Assembly: GCF_902499335.1 (NCBI RefSeq)
Contig: NZ_CABVQK010000001.1
Location: forward strand, 620,001-684,000
DNA: 64,000 nt
Source: Burkholderia lata
GTDB lineage: Bacteria; Pseudomonadota; Gammaproteobacteria; Burkholderiales; Burkholderiaceae
Direction of reading: 5' to 3'
Shown here: positions 28,668 through 36,643 of the stretch, piece by piece
Layout: each line of letters starts with the position of its first letter
Position numbering within the stretch: position 1 is the stretch's first letter
Notes under the pieces: generated by a model
The model's input: only the letters and a program-made list of their open reading frames with translations
Databases searched by the model: none
Told to the model about the DNA's origin: nothing
Program-made: the position numbers and the translations under genes

Positions 28668-29203
28668 TCGGCTGCGGTTCCGCTCACACAGGCACACAGG
28701 CTTCGAACCCCCACCGCTTCCCCGCCATGCCGACTGTACAACCCAGCACCTCCGGCAGTGCACGTAGTACATGGCGTCATCCCGCACGGGCCGCGTAACC
28801 TTTACGACCTTTTTACTTGCGCCCGCGCATGCGTTCACTAGAATGTGTTCGCAATCCATCACCGAGTACGCACATGCGCATCCGAAGTCCTCGCCCTCCG
28901 AGTTGCTTTTCTGCCTGACAGGCAGGACGCCTGCGTCTCTCTTTTCCCGAGCCACCGTCCTGCCAGCAGGCGGACGGTGCGCGCCGTAGTCCTTCCCGTG
29001 CACGCTTGAACATGACGTCGATGCGCTGGCCGCGCATCGCGCGATGCAAGCGTGTTCGCGCGGAAAACCCCGTCACGACGCGCCATCGATCCGCCGCCCC
29101 GGCAACGATCGACTGGCATGCCCGTATCCCGCACGTCGATCCAGCCTCATTGCTTTGCATACCTGATTTAACCAACGGAAGTTTCCGATACCGGAGCCCG
29201 GTC
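28668..29203. other. 536-bp intergenic region with structured leader
   Basis: No convincing gene. A promoter-like TTGCGC-N16-TAGAAT lies at 28817-28844. It is followed by two strong inverted repeats, CTGCCTG-A-CAGGCAG (28911-28925) and ACCGTCC/GGACGGT (28953-28979), so a structured 5' leader or small RNA is possible. Confidence 0.4.
28911..28979 (+). ncRNA. Possible structured leader or small RNA (two hairpins)
   Basis: Two adjacent stable hairpins lie in the leader of the gene at 29204: a perfect 7-bp stem with a one-base loop at 28911-28925, and a stem ACCGTCC-T-GCC / GGC-GGACGGT at 28953-28979. There is no match to a riboswitch I recognise. Confidence 0.25.
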
Positions 29204-29575
29204 ATGTTCGAGATCGACAAGCAGTACACCCGCGAATTCATCCACACCGCATGCGGCGGCAGCAAACAGGCGTTCCTGCCGACGAAGAACGGCAAGGTCG
29301 TGGCCGCCTGCCTGCGCACGGACCTCAACCCGCACGCGCCCGACGTGATCCTCTGCGACGGCAGCGCGTCCGCGCGGGCGGCCGGCAGGACGCTCGCCGC
29401 GCAACGCGATGCGATTCCGGTGTTCATCCGCATGGCAACGGACGCGTACCGCTTCGTCGGCCAGTACGTCGTCAGTGAATCGCTCACCGCACCGCTCGAC
29501 TGCGCGCCGTACGTGCGCAACAGCAGCTTCACGCCCGGGCAGATCTCGCGCGTGCTCAAGCTCCAGCGCTGCTGA
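29204..29575 (+). CDS. Small conserved-type protein of unknown function
   Basis: 123 residues, soluble, no signal or membrane segment. Start MFEIDKQYTREFIHT with GGAG about nine bases upstream; the frame is open to 29006 but that part is unlike coding sequence. Visible features are GSKQAFLPTKNGKVVAACLR, three cysteines, and DAYRFVGQYVVSES, a pattern that faintly recalls SRA-like modified-base-binding folds (F/Y-x-G-x-Y), but I cannot assign a family. It stands 58 bp before a small membrane protein gene. Confidence 0.65.
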   Translation: MFEIDKQYTREFIHTACGGSKQAFLPTKNGKVVAACLRTDLNPHAPDVILCDGSASARAAGRTLAAQRDAIPVFIRMATDAYRFVGQYVVSESLTAPLDCAPYVRNSSFTPGQISRVLKLQRC

Positions 29576-29633
29576 CCCGCTTGGCGGGCGCATAGCGCGC
29601 CACAACCCGTTCGTCTTTCATACAGGAGCAATC

Positions 29634-29852
29634 ATGCTTGGCCTGACGTTCTGGAAACACGTGATCGGTGCGCGGACCGATGCAATCCGCGATGACAGGG
29701 CGGCTGCACACGACCGGCACCGACGGGTGTCGAGAACGCTCGTGCTGACCAGCGCCGCGGTGGCGTTCGCGGCGATCGCGTTCGGCGCGCCGGTCATCGG
29801 CATTTCGGTCTTTCTGCTGACGACGCTGCCGTTCGTGTTGTCAGGCACCTGA
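29634..29852 (+). CDS. Small membrane protein of unknown function
   Basis: 72 residues. A charged N-terminal half (GARTDAIRDDRAAAHDRHRR) is followed by two closely spaced hydrophobic stretches (TLVLTSAAVAFAAIAFG and VIGISVFLLTTLPFVL), so a two-helix inner-membrane protein is predicted. ACAGGAG lies upstream of the ATG. No family is recognised. It may be co-transcribed with the preceding unknown gene. Confidence 0.65.
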   Translation: MLGLTFWKHVIGARTDAIRDDRAAAHDRHRRVSRTLVLTSAAVAFAAIAFGAPVIGISVFLLTTLPFVLSGT

Positions 29853-29984
29853 AGAAGTACGTATCGGGTCCGGTTCCAGCGGCAATCGATACACAATTTT
29901 AATACCGGGCCCCCGCGTATCTGACACCGTCTTTACGCGGTTTTGTCTAGGATTTCCCTGTCATCCCGACACGGAGAGATCCGC

Positions 29985-30506
29985 ATGCAAACGCAGCAGG
30001 CCGCCGCCGGCGGCCAACCCGACCTTCCCTACCGACGCGGCGGTGCACCGTTCGCGACCCGACTGGCCGACGCCTGTCCGCCGGACAACATCCTGCTCGA
30101 TGTCCCGGTCGAAAGCCCGATCCAGTTGTTCGACCTCGTCGCGCGATATATCGAGCGCAGCAGCGGCGTTTCCGCGGAACGCATCAGGACCGAACTGATC
30201 AAGCGTGAACAGCTCGGCTCGACCGGCCTCGGCCAGGGCGTCGCGATTCCGCATGCGCGTGTCGACGGGCTCGGCGCGGCCGCCGCGCTGTTCGTGCGCG
30301 CGCTGTACCCGTTCGCGTTCAACGCGCCGGACCGCAAGCCTGTGCACGAATTCATCGTGCTGATCCTGCCGAAAGAAGACGATCGCGCGCATCTCGAACT
30401 GCTCGCCGACGCGGCCCGGTGTTTCAGCGACCGCGCGTTCCGGCAGGCATCGCGCGACGCGTTGACGCCCAACGAGATTCACCAGCTGATGCAACGCGCG
30501 CATTGA
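29985..30506 (+). CDS. PTS EIIA (PtsN-like) protein
   Basis: 173 residues with a PTS_EIIA type 2 domain from about residue 35 (NILLDVPVESPIQLFDLVA). The phosphorylatable histidine is in GQGVAIPHARVDGL, and the C-terminal HEFIVLILPKEDD matches the family. PtsN (EIIA-Ntr) proteins are phosphorylated by EI-Ntr/NPr and regulate potassium and nitrogen or carbon metabolism. An extra N-terminal stretch of about 30 residues has no match I recognise. No sugar-specific EIIBC is nearby, so a regulatory role is more likely than sugar uptake. Start at 29985; AGAGAT precedes it. Confidence 0.85.
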   Translation: MQTQQAAAGGQPDLPYRRGGAPFATRLADACPPDNILLDVPVESPIQLFDLVARYIERSSGVSAERIRTELIKREQLGSTGLGQGVAIPHARVDGLGAAAALFVRALYPFAFNAPDRKPVHEFIVLILPKEDDRAHLELLADAARCFSDRAFRQASRDALTPNEIHQLMQRAH

Positions 30507-30554
30507 TGCCACGCCGTGCGGCGACAGGCACTCCCTTCATCCATTCGGATTCCC

Positions 30555-31448
30555 ATGTTCCCAGACCCTGAAAGTCCCACTCTTACGTCGCGTCGCGTGG
30601 CCGGCCTGGCCCGCTCGCTGCCGTTCATGCAGGCCCTGCACGGGCAGACCGTCGTCATCGTCGAAGGCGGCGCCGCGAACGATGCGCGCGCCCGTCAGGC
30701 GTTCGCGCAGGATGTCGCGCTGCTCGCACTCACCGGCGTTCGTCCGATCGTCGTCCAGGGTGGTCCGGCCGCGTCCGGTGCGCAATCGGTCCACGCCGTT
30801 CACGCGGCGATGGCGGGCGTCAATCATGAACTGGTGCGCCTGATCGGCAGCCATGGCGCGAAGGCGATCGGCATCGACGGCCACGACGGCGGCATGCTGG
30901 TTGCGGGCGCCGATTCCGACCGCACCGATACGTGCGAAGTCGCGCGATTCGACGGCGCCGCGTTGACCGCGTTTCTTGCGAACGGTCTGGTGCCCGTCGT
31001 GATGCCGGTCGCTCCGGATGACGCAGGCCATGATCACCTGTTGCGCCCGGAACGGCTCGGCAGCCTCTTCGCGCAACGCACGGGTGCCGTGACGCTGGTG
31101 ATGATGGTCGAAAGCGCGCTGCTGCGCGAACTCGGCGAGCTAGCCGGACTCTACGGCATCACCGAACTCGAGCAGTGGCTGGCCGAGCACCCGGCGGCCA
31201 CCGCGGCGCCCTGCGTGCGGGAAGCGCTCGATGCGCTCGCACACGGCGTGCAGAACGTCCATCTCGCCGATATCGGGCAACCCGAATCGCTGATCGACGA
31301 ACTGCTGACGGAAGAAGGATCGGGCGTGGTGTTCTGCCGTCGCGGCAACACCGACCTGCTGTCGGAAACCCGCCGCTACTTCGCGGATTCGGCGAGCGTG
31401 CTGCGTGACGGCTTCAACGTCGAGCAGAAGCAGGTCGTGCGGTTCTGA
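30555..31448 (+). CDS. Acetylglutamate-kinase-like protein with degenerate active site
   Basis: 297 residues, amino-acid-kinase fold of the NAGK (ArgB) type. Recognisable are VRPIVVQGGPAASG, VNHELVRLIGSHGAKAIGID, GHDGGMLVAG, and the C-terminal GVQNVHLADIGQPESLIDEL as in NAGK. Catalytic motifs are altered: the N-terminal K-x-GG reads VIVEGGAA, the nucleotide-site NxNAD reads HLLRP, and LTDVxGV reads MMVESALL. It is therefore unlikely to phosphorylate acetylglutamate and may be a pseudokinase or a regulator. It lies 48 bp after the EIIA gene on the same strand and may share its transcript; PtsN-type proteins and NAGK are both targets of nitrogen signalling (inference). Confidence 0.75.
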   Translation: MFPDPESPTLTSRRVAGLARSLPFMQALHGQTVVIVEGGAANDARARQAFAQDVALLALTGVRPIVVQGGPAASGAQSVHAVHAAMAGVNHELVRLIGSHGAKAIGIDGHDGGMLVAGADSDRTDTCEVARFDGAALTAFLANGLVPVVMPVAPDDAGHDHLLRPERLGSLFAQRTGAVTLVMMVESALLRELGELAGLYGITELEQWLAEHPAATAAPCVREALDALAHGVQNVHLADIGQPESLIDELLTEEGSGVVFCRRGNTDLLSETRRYFADSASVLRDGFNVEQKQVVRF

Positions 31449-31506
31449 CTTTTTTTAGCAACGAAACGCTTGCGGCGACCACGAGGGCCGCCGCAAGCGA
31501 ATGACG

Positions 31507-33507
31507 TCAACGCCGCGTCGCAAGACGCCGCACGACGCTCACCAGCGCATCGACTTCGTCGCACGTGTTGTAGAACGCGAGCGACGGCCGCACCGTTGCC
31601 TCCAGCCCGAAACGCCGCAGGATCGGCTGCGCGCAGTGATGCCCCGAGCGCACCGCGATGCCCTCTTCGTTCAGCGCCTGCCCGACCTCCTCGGTCTCGT
31701 AGCCCTTCAGCACGAACGACAGCACGCTCGCCTTGTCGCGCGCGGTGCCGACGAGCCGCACGCCCGGCACCGGTGCGAGCACGCTCGTCGCATACGCAAG
31801 CAGGTCGTGCTCGTAGCGCGCGATGTTCTCGATGCCGACCCGGTTCACGTAGTCGAGCGCGGCACCCAGCCCCACCGCATCCGCGATGTTGCCGGTGCCG
31901 GCCTCGAACCGGTTTGGCGGCGGCTGGAACACCGTACGCTCGAACGTCACGTCCGCGATCATGTTGCCGCCCCCCTGCCACGGCGGCATGTCGTCGAGAA
32001 TCGCGCGCTTGCCGTACACGACGCCGATCCCGGTCGGCCCGTAGATCTTGTGCCCGGAGAACACGAAGAAATCCGCATCGAGCGCCTGCACGTCCACGCG
32101 CATGTGCGAGATCGACTGCGCGCCGTCGACGAGCGCCTTCGCGCCGGCACGATGCGCAAGCTCGACGATTTCCTTCACCGGCACGACCGTACCGAGCGCG
32201 TTCGACACCTGCGTGACGGATACGATCTTCGTGCGGTCGTTGAGCAGCTTCCGGTATTCGTCGAGCAGCACCTGCCCCGAATCGTCGACCGGAATCACGC
32301 GCAGCTTCGCGCCTTTCTGCGCAGCAAGCTGCTGCCACGGCACGATGTTCGCGTGATGTTCGAGATGCGACACGATGATCTCGTCGCCTTCGCCGACGTT
32401 CTGCACGCCCCACGTCTTCGCGATCAGGTTGATCGCCTCGGTCGTGCCGCGCACGAACACGATTTCATCAGGCGACGATGCGCCGATGAAACGCCGCACG
32501 GTGTCCCGCGCATGCTCGTACGCATCCGTCGCACGGCCGGCCAGTGCATGCGCGGCGCGGTGAATGTTCGAGTTCTCGTGCGCATAGAAATACGCGAGCC
32601 GATCGATCACGGCCTGCGGCTTGTGCGTCGTCGCCGCATTGTCGAACCACACGAGCTGCTTGCCGTTCACGCGCTCCTGCAGGATCGGGAAATCGCGGCG
32701 GATCGCGTTCACATCGAACGGCGGGTGCGCGCCGCGATGCAGCTGGCCCTGCGGCTCGGCTGCGTGCGCATCGTCGATGAAGTAACGCGGCACGTCGGCG
32801 CCCGACGCGCGTGACACCGGCACGTCGCGATGCACGGCGAGCAGCTCGCGCAGCGCATCGTCACCCGGCAGCCCGAACGCTTCCGGCGATGCAAGACCGT
32901 TCGACGGCACCACGATGTCCTGCGGCGTCGCCTGCCAGCCCTGCAGCGAACCGTCGGTGAAGTAGTACGGCGATGCCTTCGCCGTGCCTTCCGGTACCGG
33001 TGCATTCACCTGCGGCACGCCGAGCGCCGCACCGCCGACGCGCGGTTCGAGCGCGGGCGCGATCGACACGGCGTTGTCGGGCAGCCCGTTCTGCGCGGCC
33101 GCATGCGGCGCGAGCGCGGGTGCGCGGTTGCCGAGCGACAGCACGTGCGTCGGCGCGGACGGCGCGAGGTTCGCACCGGGCACTTTCCCTTGCGGGAGCG
33201 CGAGACCCGGCACGCCGGTGCCCGCGCCGCCCGGCCCTGCGAGCGGCGAGCCGCCCGGTACCGGGTTGCTCACCGACGCGAGGATCGGCGCCGCGGCCGG
33301 CAATGCCGACGGCACGCCGCCGACCGCGCCGCTGCCCGCCGACAGCCCGGGCGCGGTGGCCTGCCCGGGCGGCGTCGCGAAGAACTCGGACGCGAGCCGC
33401 GCAAGCGTCGCGGGATCGGGCAAGCCTGCCGGCAGCGGCGCGTGCGGCAGCTCGTGCGCGTCGCCGCCGGCCACGCCGGGATTAACGGTAGGTGTCGGGA
33501 TAGTCAT
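31507..33507 (-). CDS. Cysteine desulfurase, family 2A encapsulin cargo
   Basis: 666 residues. Residues about 1-263 are a Pro/Gly/Ala-rich, probably disordered extension. The rest is a SufS-type cysteine desulfurase: FDNAATTHKP, PLP-binding Lys487 in SGHKIYGPTG, and catalytic Cys625 in RSGHHCAQP. Family 2A encapsulins package such an enzyme through its disordered N-terminus, so the extension is the expected cargo-loading segment. The reaction takes sulfur from L-cysteine as an enzyme persulfide, giving alanine. Start at 33507 (MTIPTPTV); it overlaps the end of the shell gene by 26 bases, tightly coupling cargo to shell. Confidence 0.92.
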   Translation of the reverse strand: MTIPTPTVNPGVAGGDAHELPHAPLPAGLPDPATLARLASEFFATPPGQATAPGLSAGSGAVGGVPSALPAAAPILASVSNPVPGGSPLAGPGGAGTGVPGLALPQGKVPGANLAPSAPTHVLSLGNRAPALAPHAAAQNGLPDNAVSIAPALEPRVGGAALGVPQVNAPVPEGTAKASPYYFTDGSLQGWQATPQDIVVPSNGLASPEAFGLPGDDALRELLAVHRDVPVSRASGADVPRYFIDDAHAAEPQGQLHRGAHPPFDVNAIRRDFPILQERVNGKQLVWFDNAATTHKPQAVIDRLAYFYAHENSNIHRAAHALAGRATDAYEHARDTVRRFIGASSPDEIVFVRGTTEAINLIAKTWGVQNVGEGDEIIVSHLEHHANIVPWQQLAAQKGAKLRVIPVDDSGQVLLDEYRKLLNDRTKIVSVTQVSNALGTVVPVKEIVELAHRAGAKALVDGAQSISHMRVDVQALDADFFVFSGHKIYGPTGIGVVYGKRAILDDMPPWQGGGNMIADVTFERTVFQPPPNRFEAGTGNIADAVGLGAALDYVNRVGIENIARYEHDLLAYATSVLAPVPGVRLVGTARDKASVLSFVLKGYETEEVGQALNEEGIAVRSGHHCAQPILRRFGLEATVRPSLAFYNTCDEVDALVSVVRRLATRR

Positions 33508-34414
33508 GGAACTTGGCGATTTCGACGTCATCGAGGACAGCCAGCGCATCCGGCGAATGGACCGCGAGCGAGCAATACAGCGAGATCAGGTACGACGCGA
33601 TCGCCTGGTTGTTGATCCCCATGAAGCGCACCGACAGGCCCGGGCCCTGCTCGCCCGCGACGCCCGGCTGATACAGGCCGACCACGCCCTGACGCTTGTC
33701 GCCGACGCGCAGCAGCAGGATCTTGGTCTTGCCGTCCGCGACCGGCACCTTGTCCGACGGGATCAGCGGAATGCCGCGCCACGTGAGGAACTGCGAACCG
33801 AACAGGCTGACCGTCGGCGGCGGCACGCCGCGCCGCGTGCATTCGCGGCCGAACGCGGCGATCGCGAGCGGGTGCGTGAGGAAGAACGCGGGCTCCTTCC
33901 ACACCTTGGTCAGCAGCTCGTCGAGATCGTCCGGCGTCGGCGCACCCGTCAGCGGGAAGATCCGCTGGTCGTCGGTCACGTTGGCGAGCAGCCCGTAGTC
34001 AGGGTTGTTGATCAGCTGGCTTTCCTGCAGTTCCTTGATCGTCTCGATCGTCAGGCGCAGCTGTTCCTTGATCTGGTCGTGAGGACTGCTGTAAAGATCG
34101 GAGATCCGCGTATGCACGTCGAGCACCGTGCTCACCGCGTTCAGGAAATACTCGCGCGGCTGTTCCTCGTACGGCACGAAGGTTTGCGGCAGCACGCTTT
34201 CGTCCTCGAGCTGCGTGCACGCGGCACGAACGGCTTCCGGGTTCTTCACCTGGTTCAGGCGATAGATGCCGGCCTCGACCGGCACCCATTGCAGCAGGTG
34301 GGTCAACCAGCGCGGCGTGATCGTGGAAAGCTGGGGGACGGTCTTGGTAGCGTTCGCTAGTTGGCGGGCGGCGTGATCGCTCAGCGCGGCCGTGCCGCTT
34401 GCAACGGTCGACAT
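33482..34414 (-). CDS. srpI: Family 2A encapsulin nanocompartment shell protein
   Basis: 310 residues, the length of SrpI-type shells. Recognised by ALSDHAARQLANATKTVPQL at the N-terminus, ITPRWLTHLLQWVPVEAGIY, LYSSPHDQIKEQLRLTIETI, FLTWRGIPLIPSDKVPV and the ending EIAKFHDYPDTYR. It has the HK97 phage-capsid fold and assembles a protein cage of about 25 nm in the cytoplasm. In characterised members the cage stores sulfur delivered by its cysteine desulfurase cargo. Neighbours are the cargo gene, a small XRE regulator, serine acetyltransferase and a rhodanese, the canonical locus. Confidence 0.95.
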   Translation of the reverse strand: MSTVASGTAALSDHAARQLANATKTVPQLSTITPRWLTHLLQWVPVEAGIYRLNQVKNPEAVRAACTQLEDESVLPQTFVPYEEQPREYFLNAVSTVLDVHTRISDLYSSPHDQIKEQLRLTIETIKELQESQLINNPDYGLLANVTDDQRIFPLTGAPTPDDLDELLTKVWKEPAFFLTHPLAIAAFGRECTRRGVPPPTVSLFGSQFLTWRGIPLIPSDKVPVADGKTKILLLRVGDKRQGVVGLYQPGVAGEQGPGLSVRFMGINNQAIASYLISLYCSLAVHSPDALAVLDDVEIAKFHDYPDTYR

Positions 34415-34552
34415 GTGTGGCTCCGGGTTCTTAAGATGAAAAACGGGATTGCTTATGACGCTCGGTGATTATCGGAAGCACGCACCTGCCGGCTCAACAT
34501 GCTATAGCCGTCATGTCGCGTGCAACCGAAAGGGAAACGAAACGAAGCGGCC
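34415..34552. other. Intergenic spacer upstream of encapsulin shell
   Basis: 138 bp between the XRE gene and the shell gene. No clear promoter or operator palindrome is visible to me. It could hold a separate shell promoter, because the flanking gaps in this operon are much shorter. Confidence 0.4.
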
Positions 34553-34774
34553 TCAGGTGAGGTACGCGCCCGGCAGCAGCGTCGAGATCGATACGTCGAA
34601 TGCGCGCGCGATCTTGTCGGCCGTGACGATCGACGCGATCGCCTCGCCGCGCTCGATCTCGCCGACATACGAGCGGTTCAGCCCCGCATGCTCGGCAAGC
34701 TGCTCCTGCGACCACGTGCGCGCTTCGCGCAGCTTGCGCACATTGGCGCCGAAGTGATGGATGAGGTCGCTCAT
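34553..34774 (-). CDS. Small XRE-family helix-turn-helix regulator
   Basis: 73 residues, a single Cro/CI-type domain: FGANVRKLREARTWSQEQLA then EHAGLNRSYVGEIERGEAIA. It starts with MSDLIHHF eight bases after the stop of the serine acetyltransferase gene and precedes the encapsulin shell. It has no effector domain, so it is likely a simple repressor or activator of this sulfur operon. Single-domain XRE proteins are known companions of family 2A encapsulin loci. Confidence 0.9.
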   Translation of the reverse strand: MSDLIHHFGANVRKLREARTWSQEQLAEHAGLNRSYVGEIERGEAIASIVTADKIARAFDVSISTLLPGAYLT

Positions 34775-34782
34775 CGCGCCTC

Positions 34783-35721
34783 CTATGCGACACGCGCCGC
34801 CGCGCGCGGCGCGGCGTTCGCTTCGCTGCGCAGCACGGCCTGCGTGATGTTCGCGCCGGCCGGCACGTCCTGCGTGAGCCACACGTTGCCGCCGATCACC
34901 GCGCCGCGCCCGATCGTCACGCGCCCGAGGATCGTTGCGCCGGCATAGATCACCACATCGTCCTCGACGATCGGATGGCGTGCGAGCCCCTTCTCCAGAT
35001 GGCCCGCCGCATCGCGCGGAAAGCGCTTCGCACCGAGCGTGACGGCCTGGTACACGCGCACGCGCTCGCCGATGATCGCCGTCTCGCCGATCACGACACC
35101 CGTGCCGTGATCGATGAAGAAGCCCGCGCCGATGCGCGCGCCCGGATGAATGTCGATGCCTGTTTCCGCATGCGCCTGCTCGGCGATGATCCGCGCCAGC
35201 AGCGGCAGGCCGAGCCCGTACAACTCGTGCGCGAGCCGGTGGTGGATCATCGCGAGGATGCCCGGGTAGCACAGCAGCACCTCGTCGACGCTGCCGGCCG
35301 CCGGATCGCCGTGGAATGCGGCCAGCACGTCGCTGTCGAGCAGCCGGCGAATGTCGGGCAGGCGCGCGGCAAACGCCTGCACGGCCGTCGACGCAACCTC
35401 ATCGACGTTATCGACCGGCCCTTCGGCACTGCGCTGCCGCGCCGCGTAGCGCAATTCCAGCTTCACTTGCGCGAGCAGCGCATTCAGCGCCGCATCGAGC
35501 GCATGGGCCACGTGAAAGTTCTCGCTCTCCTGGCGCAGGTCGGGCGGCCCGAGCCGCATCGGGAACAGCACGCCCTTCAGCGCACCGATGATCTGCGCGA
35601 GCGCCTCGCGCGCCGGCAGGTCGCGCCCGCCCGGTTCGAGCGAGCGGCGCTGCTTCTCGCGCCACGCGCGGCGTACGCTTTGCAGCGATTGAACGATGTC
35701 GTCGATGTCGAATGCGGCCAT
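34783..35721 (-). CDS. epsC: Serine O-acetyltransferase (EpsC/SrpH type)
   Basis: 312 residues. The N-terminal helical domain (about 1-150) is followed by a left-handed beta-helix of hexapeptide repeats with ETGIDIHPGARIGAGFFIDH, the catalytic GTGVVIGETAIIGERV and YQAVTLGAKRFP. It makes O-acetylserine from serine and acetyl-CoA, the carbon acceptor for cysteine synthesis. Placed in the encapsulin operon it would raise cysteine supply for the desulfurase cargo. The start MAAFDIDDI fits family length. 28 bp downstream of the rhodanese gene. Confidence 0.93.
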   Translation of the reverse strand: MAAFDIDDIVQSLQSVRRAWREKQRRSLEPGGRDLPAREALAQIIGALKGVLFPMRLGPPDLRQESENFHVAHALDAALNALLAQVKLELRYAARQRSAEGPVDNVDEVASTAVQAFAARLPDIRRLLDSDVLAAFHGDPAAGSVDEVLLCYPGILAMIHHRLAHELYGLGLPLLARIIAEQAHAETGIDIHPGARIGAGFFIDHGTGVVIGETAIIGERVRVYQAVTLGAKRFPRDAAGHLEKGLARHPIVEDDVVIYAGATILGRVTIGRGAVIGGNVWLTQDVPAGANITQAVLRSEANAAPRAAARVA

Positions 35722-35749
35722 GCTGCTTTCTCCCTGTAACGGCCGTGAA

Positions 35750-36220
35750 TCAGTCCTGCGCCCACGGCAGGCCGCGAAAACGCCAGCCGTTGCTGCCGCC
35801 GCGATGCTGCCGCTCGTCGAGGTCGCCCTCGAACCCTTCGAGCACGTTGAATACCTGCGTGAAACCGCCCTTCGCCGCGGCCTCGGCCGCTTGCGCCGAG
35901 CGGTTGCCGCTACGGCACAGCAACAGCACGACGGCGTCCTTGCCGGTCTTCGCTTCCAGTTCGCGCACGAAGCGCGGGTTGCGCGTCAGGCTCGTGCCCG
36001 TCGCCCACGGCACATGCAGCGACTCCGGCACGTGGCCGACGAATTTCCGTTCCTCGGCTGTGCGTACGTCCACCAGCAATGCGTCGCCGGCGGAGAACAG
36101 CGCCCACGCGGCTTCCGGCGCGACGCCGCCCGCGTAGGGCGTGCCGGCCGCCGCAGCCGCCGCGCGCGCGTCTTCGAGCGCCTGCTGCGCAGCGGTTCGT
36201 TCTTCCAATGCAACCGTCAT
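35750..36220 (-). CDS. Rhodanese-like sulfurtransferase
   Basis: 156 residues, one rhodanese domain. AWALFSAGDALLVDVRTAEE begins it, and the active-site loop is LLLCRSGNRSAQAAEAAAKG with the persulfide-forming cysteine. The final GDLDERQHRGGSNGWRFRGL is typical of single-domain bacterial members. It moves sulfane sulfur between donors and acceptors in the cytoplasm. First gene of the encapsulin operon, so it probably passes sulfur to or from the stored pool (inference). Start MTVALEER at 36220 with AGGAAG-like upstream sequence. Confidence 0.9.
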   Translation of the reverse strand: MTVALEERTAAQQALEDARAAAAAAGTPYAGGVAPEAAWALFSAGDALLVDVRTAEERKFVGHVPESLHVPWATGTSLTRNPRFVRELEAKTGKDAVVLLLCRSGNRSAQAAEAAAKGGFTQVFNVLEGFEGDLDERQHRGGSNGWRFRGLPWAQD

Positions 36221-36643
36221 GACACTTCCTTGTTTTCGTTGATTCGTATGATCAAAAAACACCGGGAAAGCGGCCGTTGCAGCTTGCGTGCTGTCTATAG
36301 CCGTCAGCGCCACTATGCGAGTGCGGCCGGGCAAGCAGAACCAATAAAAATTCATTTCCTAATCAGCGGCGCGGGGAATGCAATAGCAGACGTGCGCTAT
36401 CGGGGCGGGTTCGCCGGCGGGCAGGACAGGCGGAATGGTGACCGTTCGATGTCACGCATCGAAGGACTTTGAAAGGTATCGCGGGAGACGATCAACGCGG
36501 CGTGCGGCGCGTTGCAACGGAATCCGAAATGGCATGCATGTGCGGGCGCGCATGCGTGGACGACTCAGGAAATCAAGCTGGCTGCCGGAATGCATCGGCA
36601 CGACGCCGGACGGGCATCGCCGATGCACTCATGCTTCAACGCC
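36221..36643. other. 423-bp intergenic region
   Basis: Between the encapsulin operon start and the amidase end. It is less GC-rich next to the rhodanese gene, where the encapsulin operon promoter should lie (minus strand). I see no gene, RNA or clear repeat in it. Confidence 0.5.

Noticed and set aside
30555..31448. Functional argB (acetylglutamate kinase)
   Set aside because: Catalytic lysine and nucleotide-binding motifs are replaced although the fold is recognisable.
31501..32814. Long plus-strand open frame opposite the cysteine desulfurase
   Set aside because: No domain pattern, composition of a shadow frame; the minus strand encodes a clear PLP enzyme.
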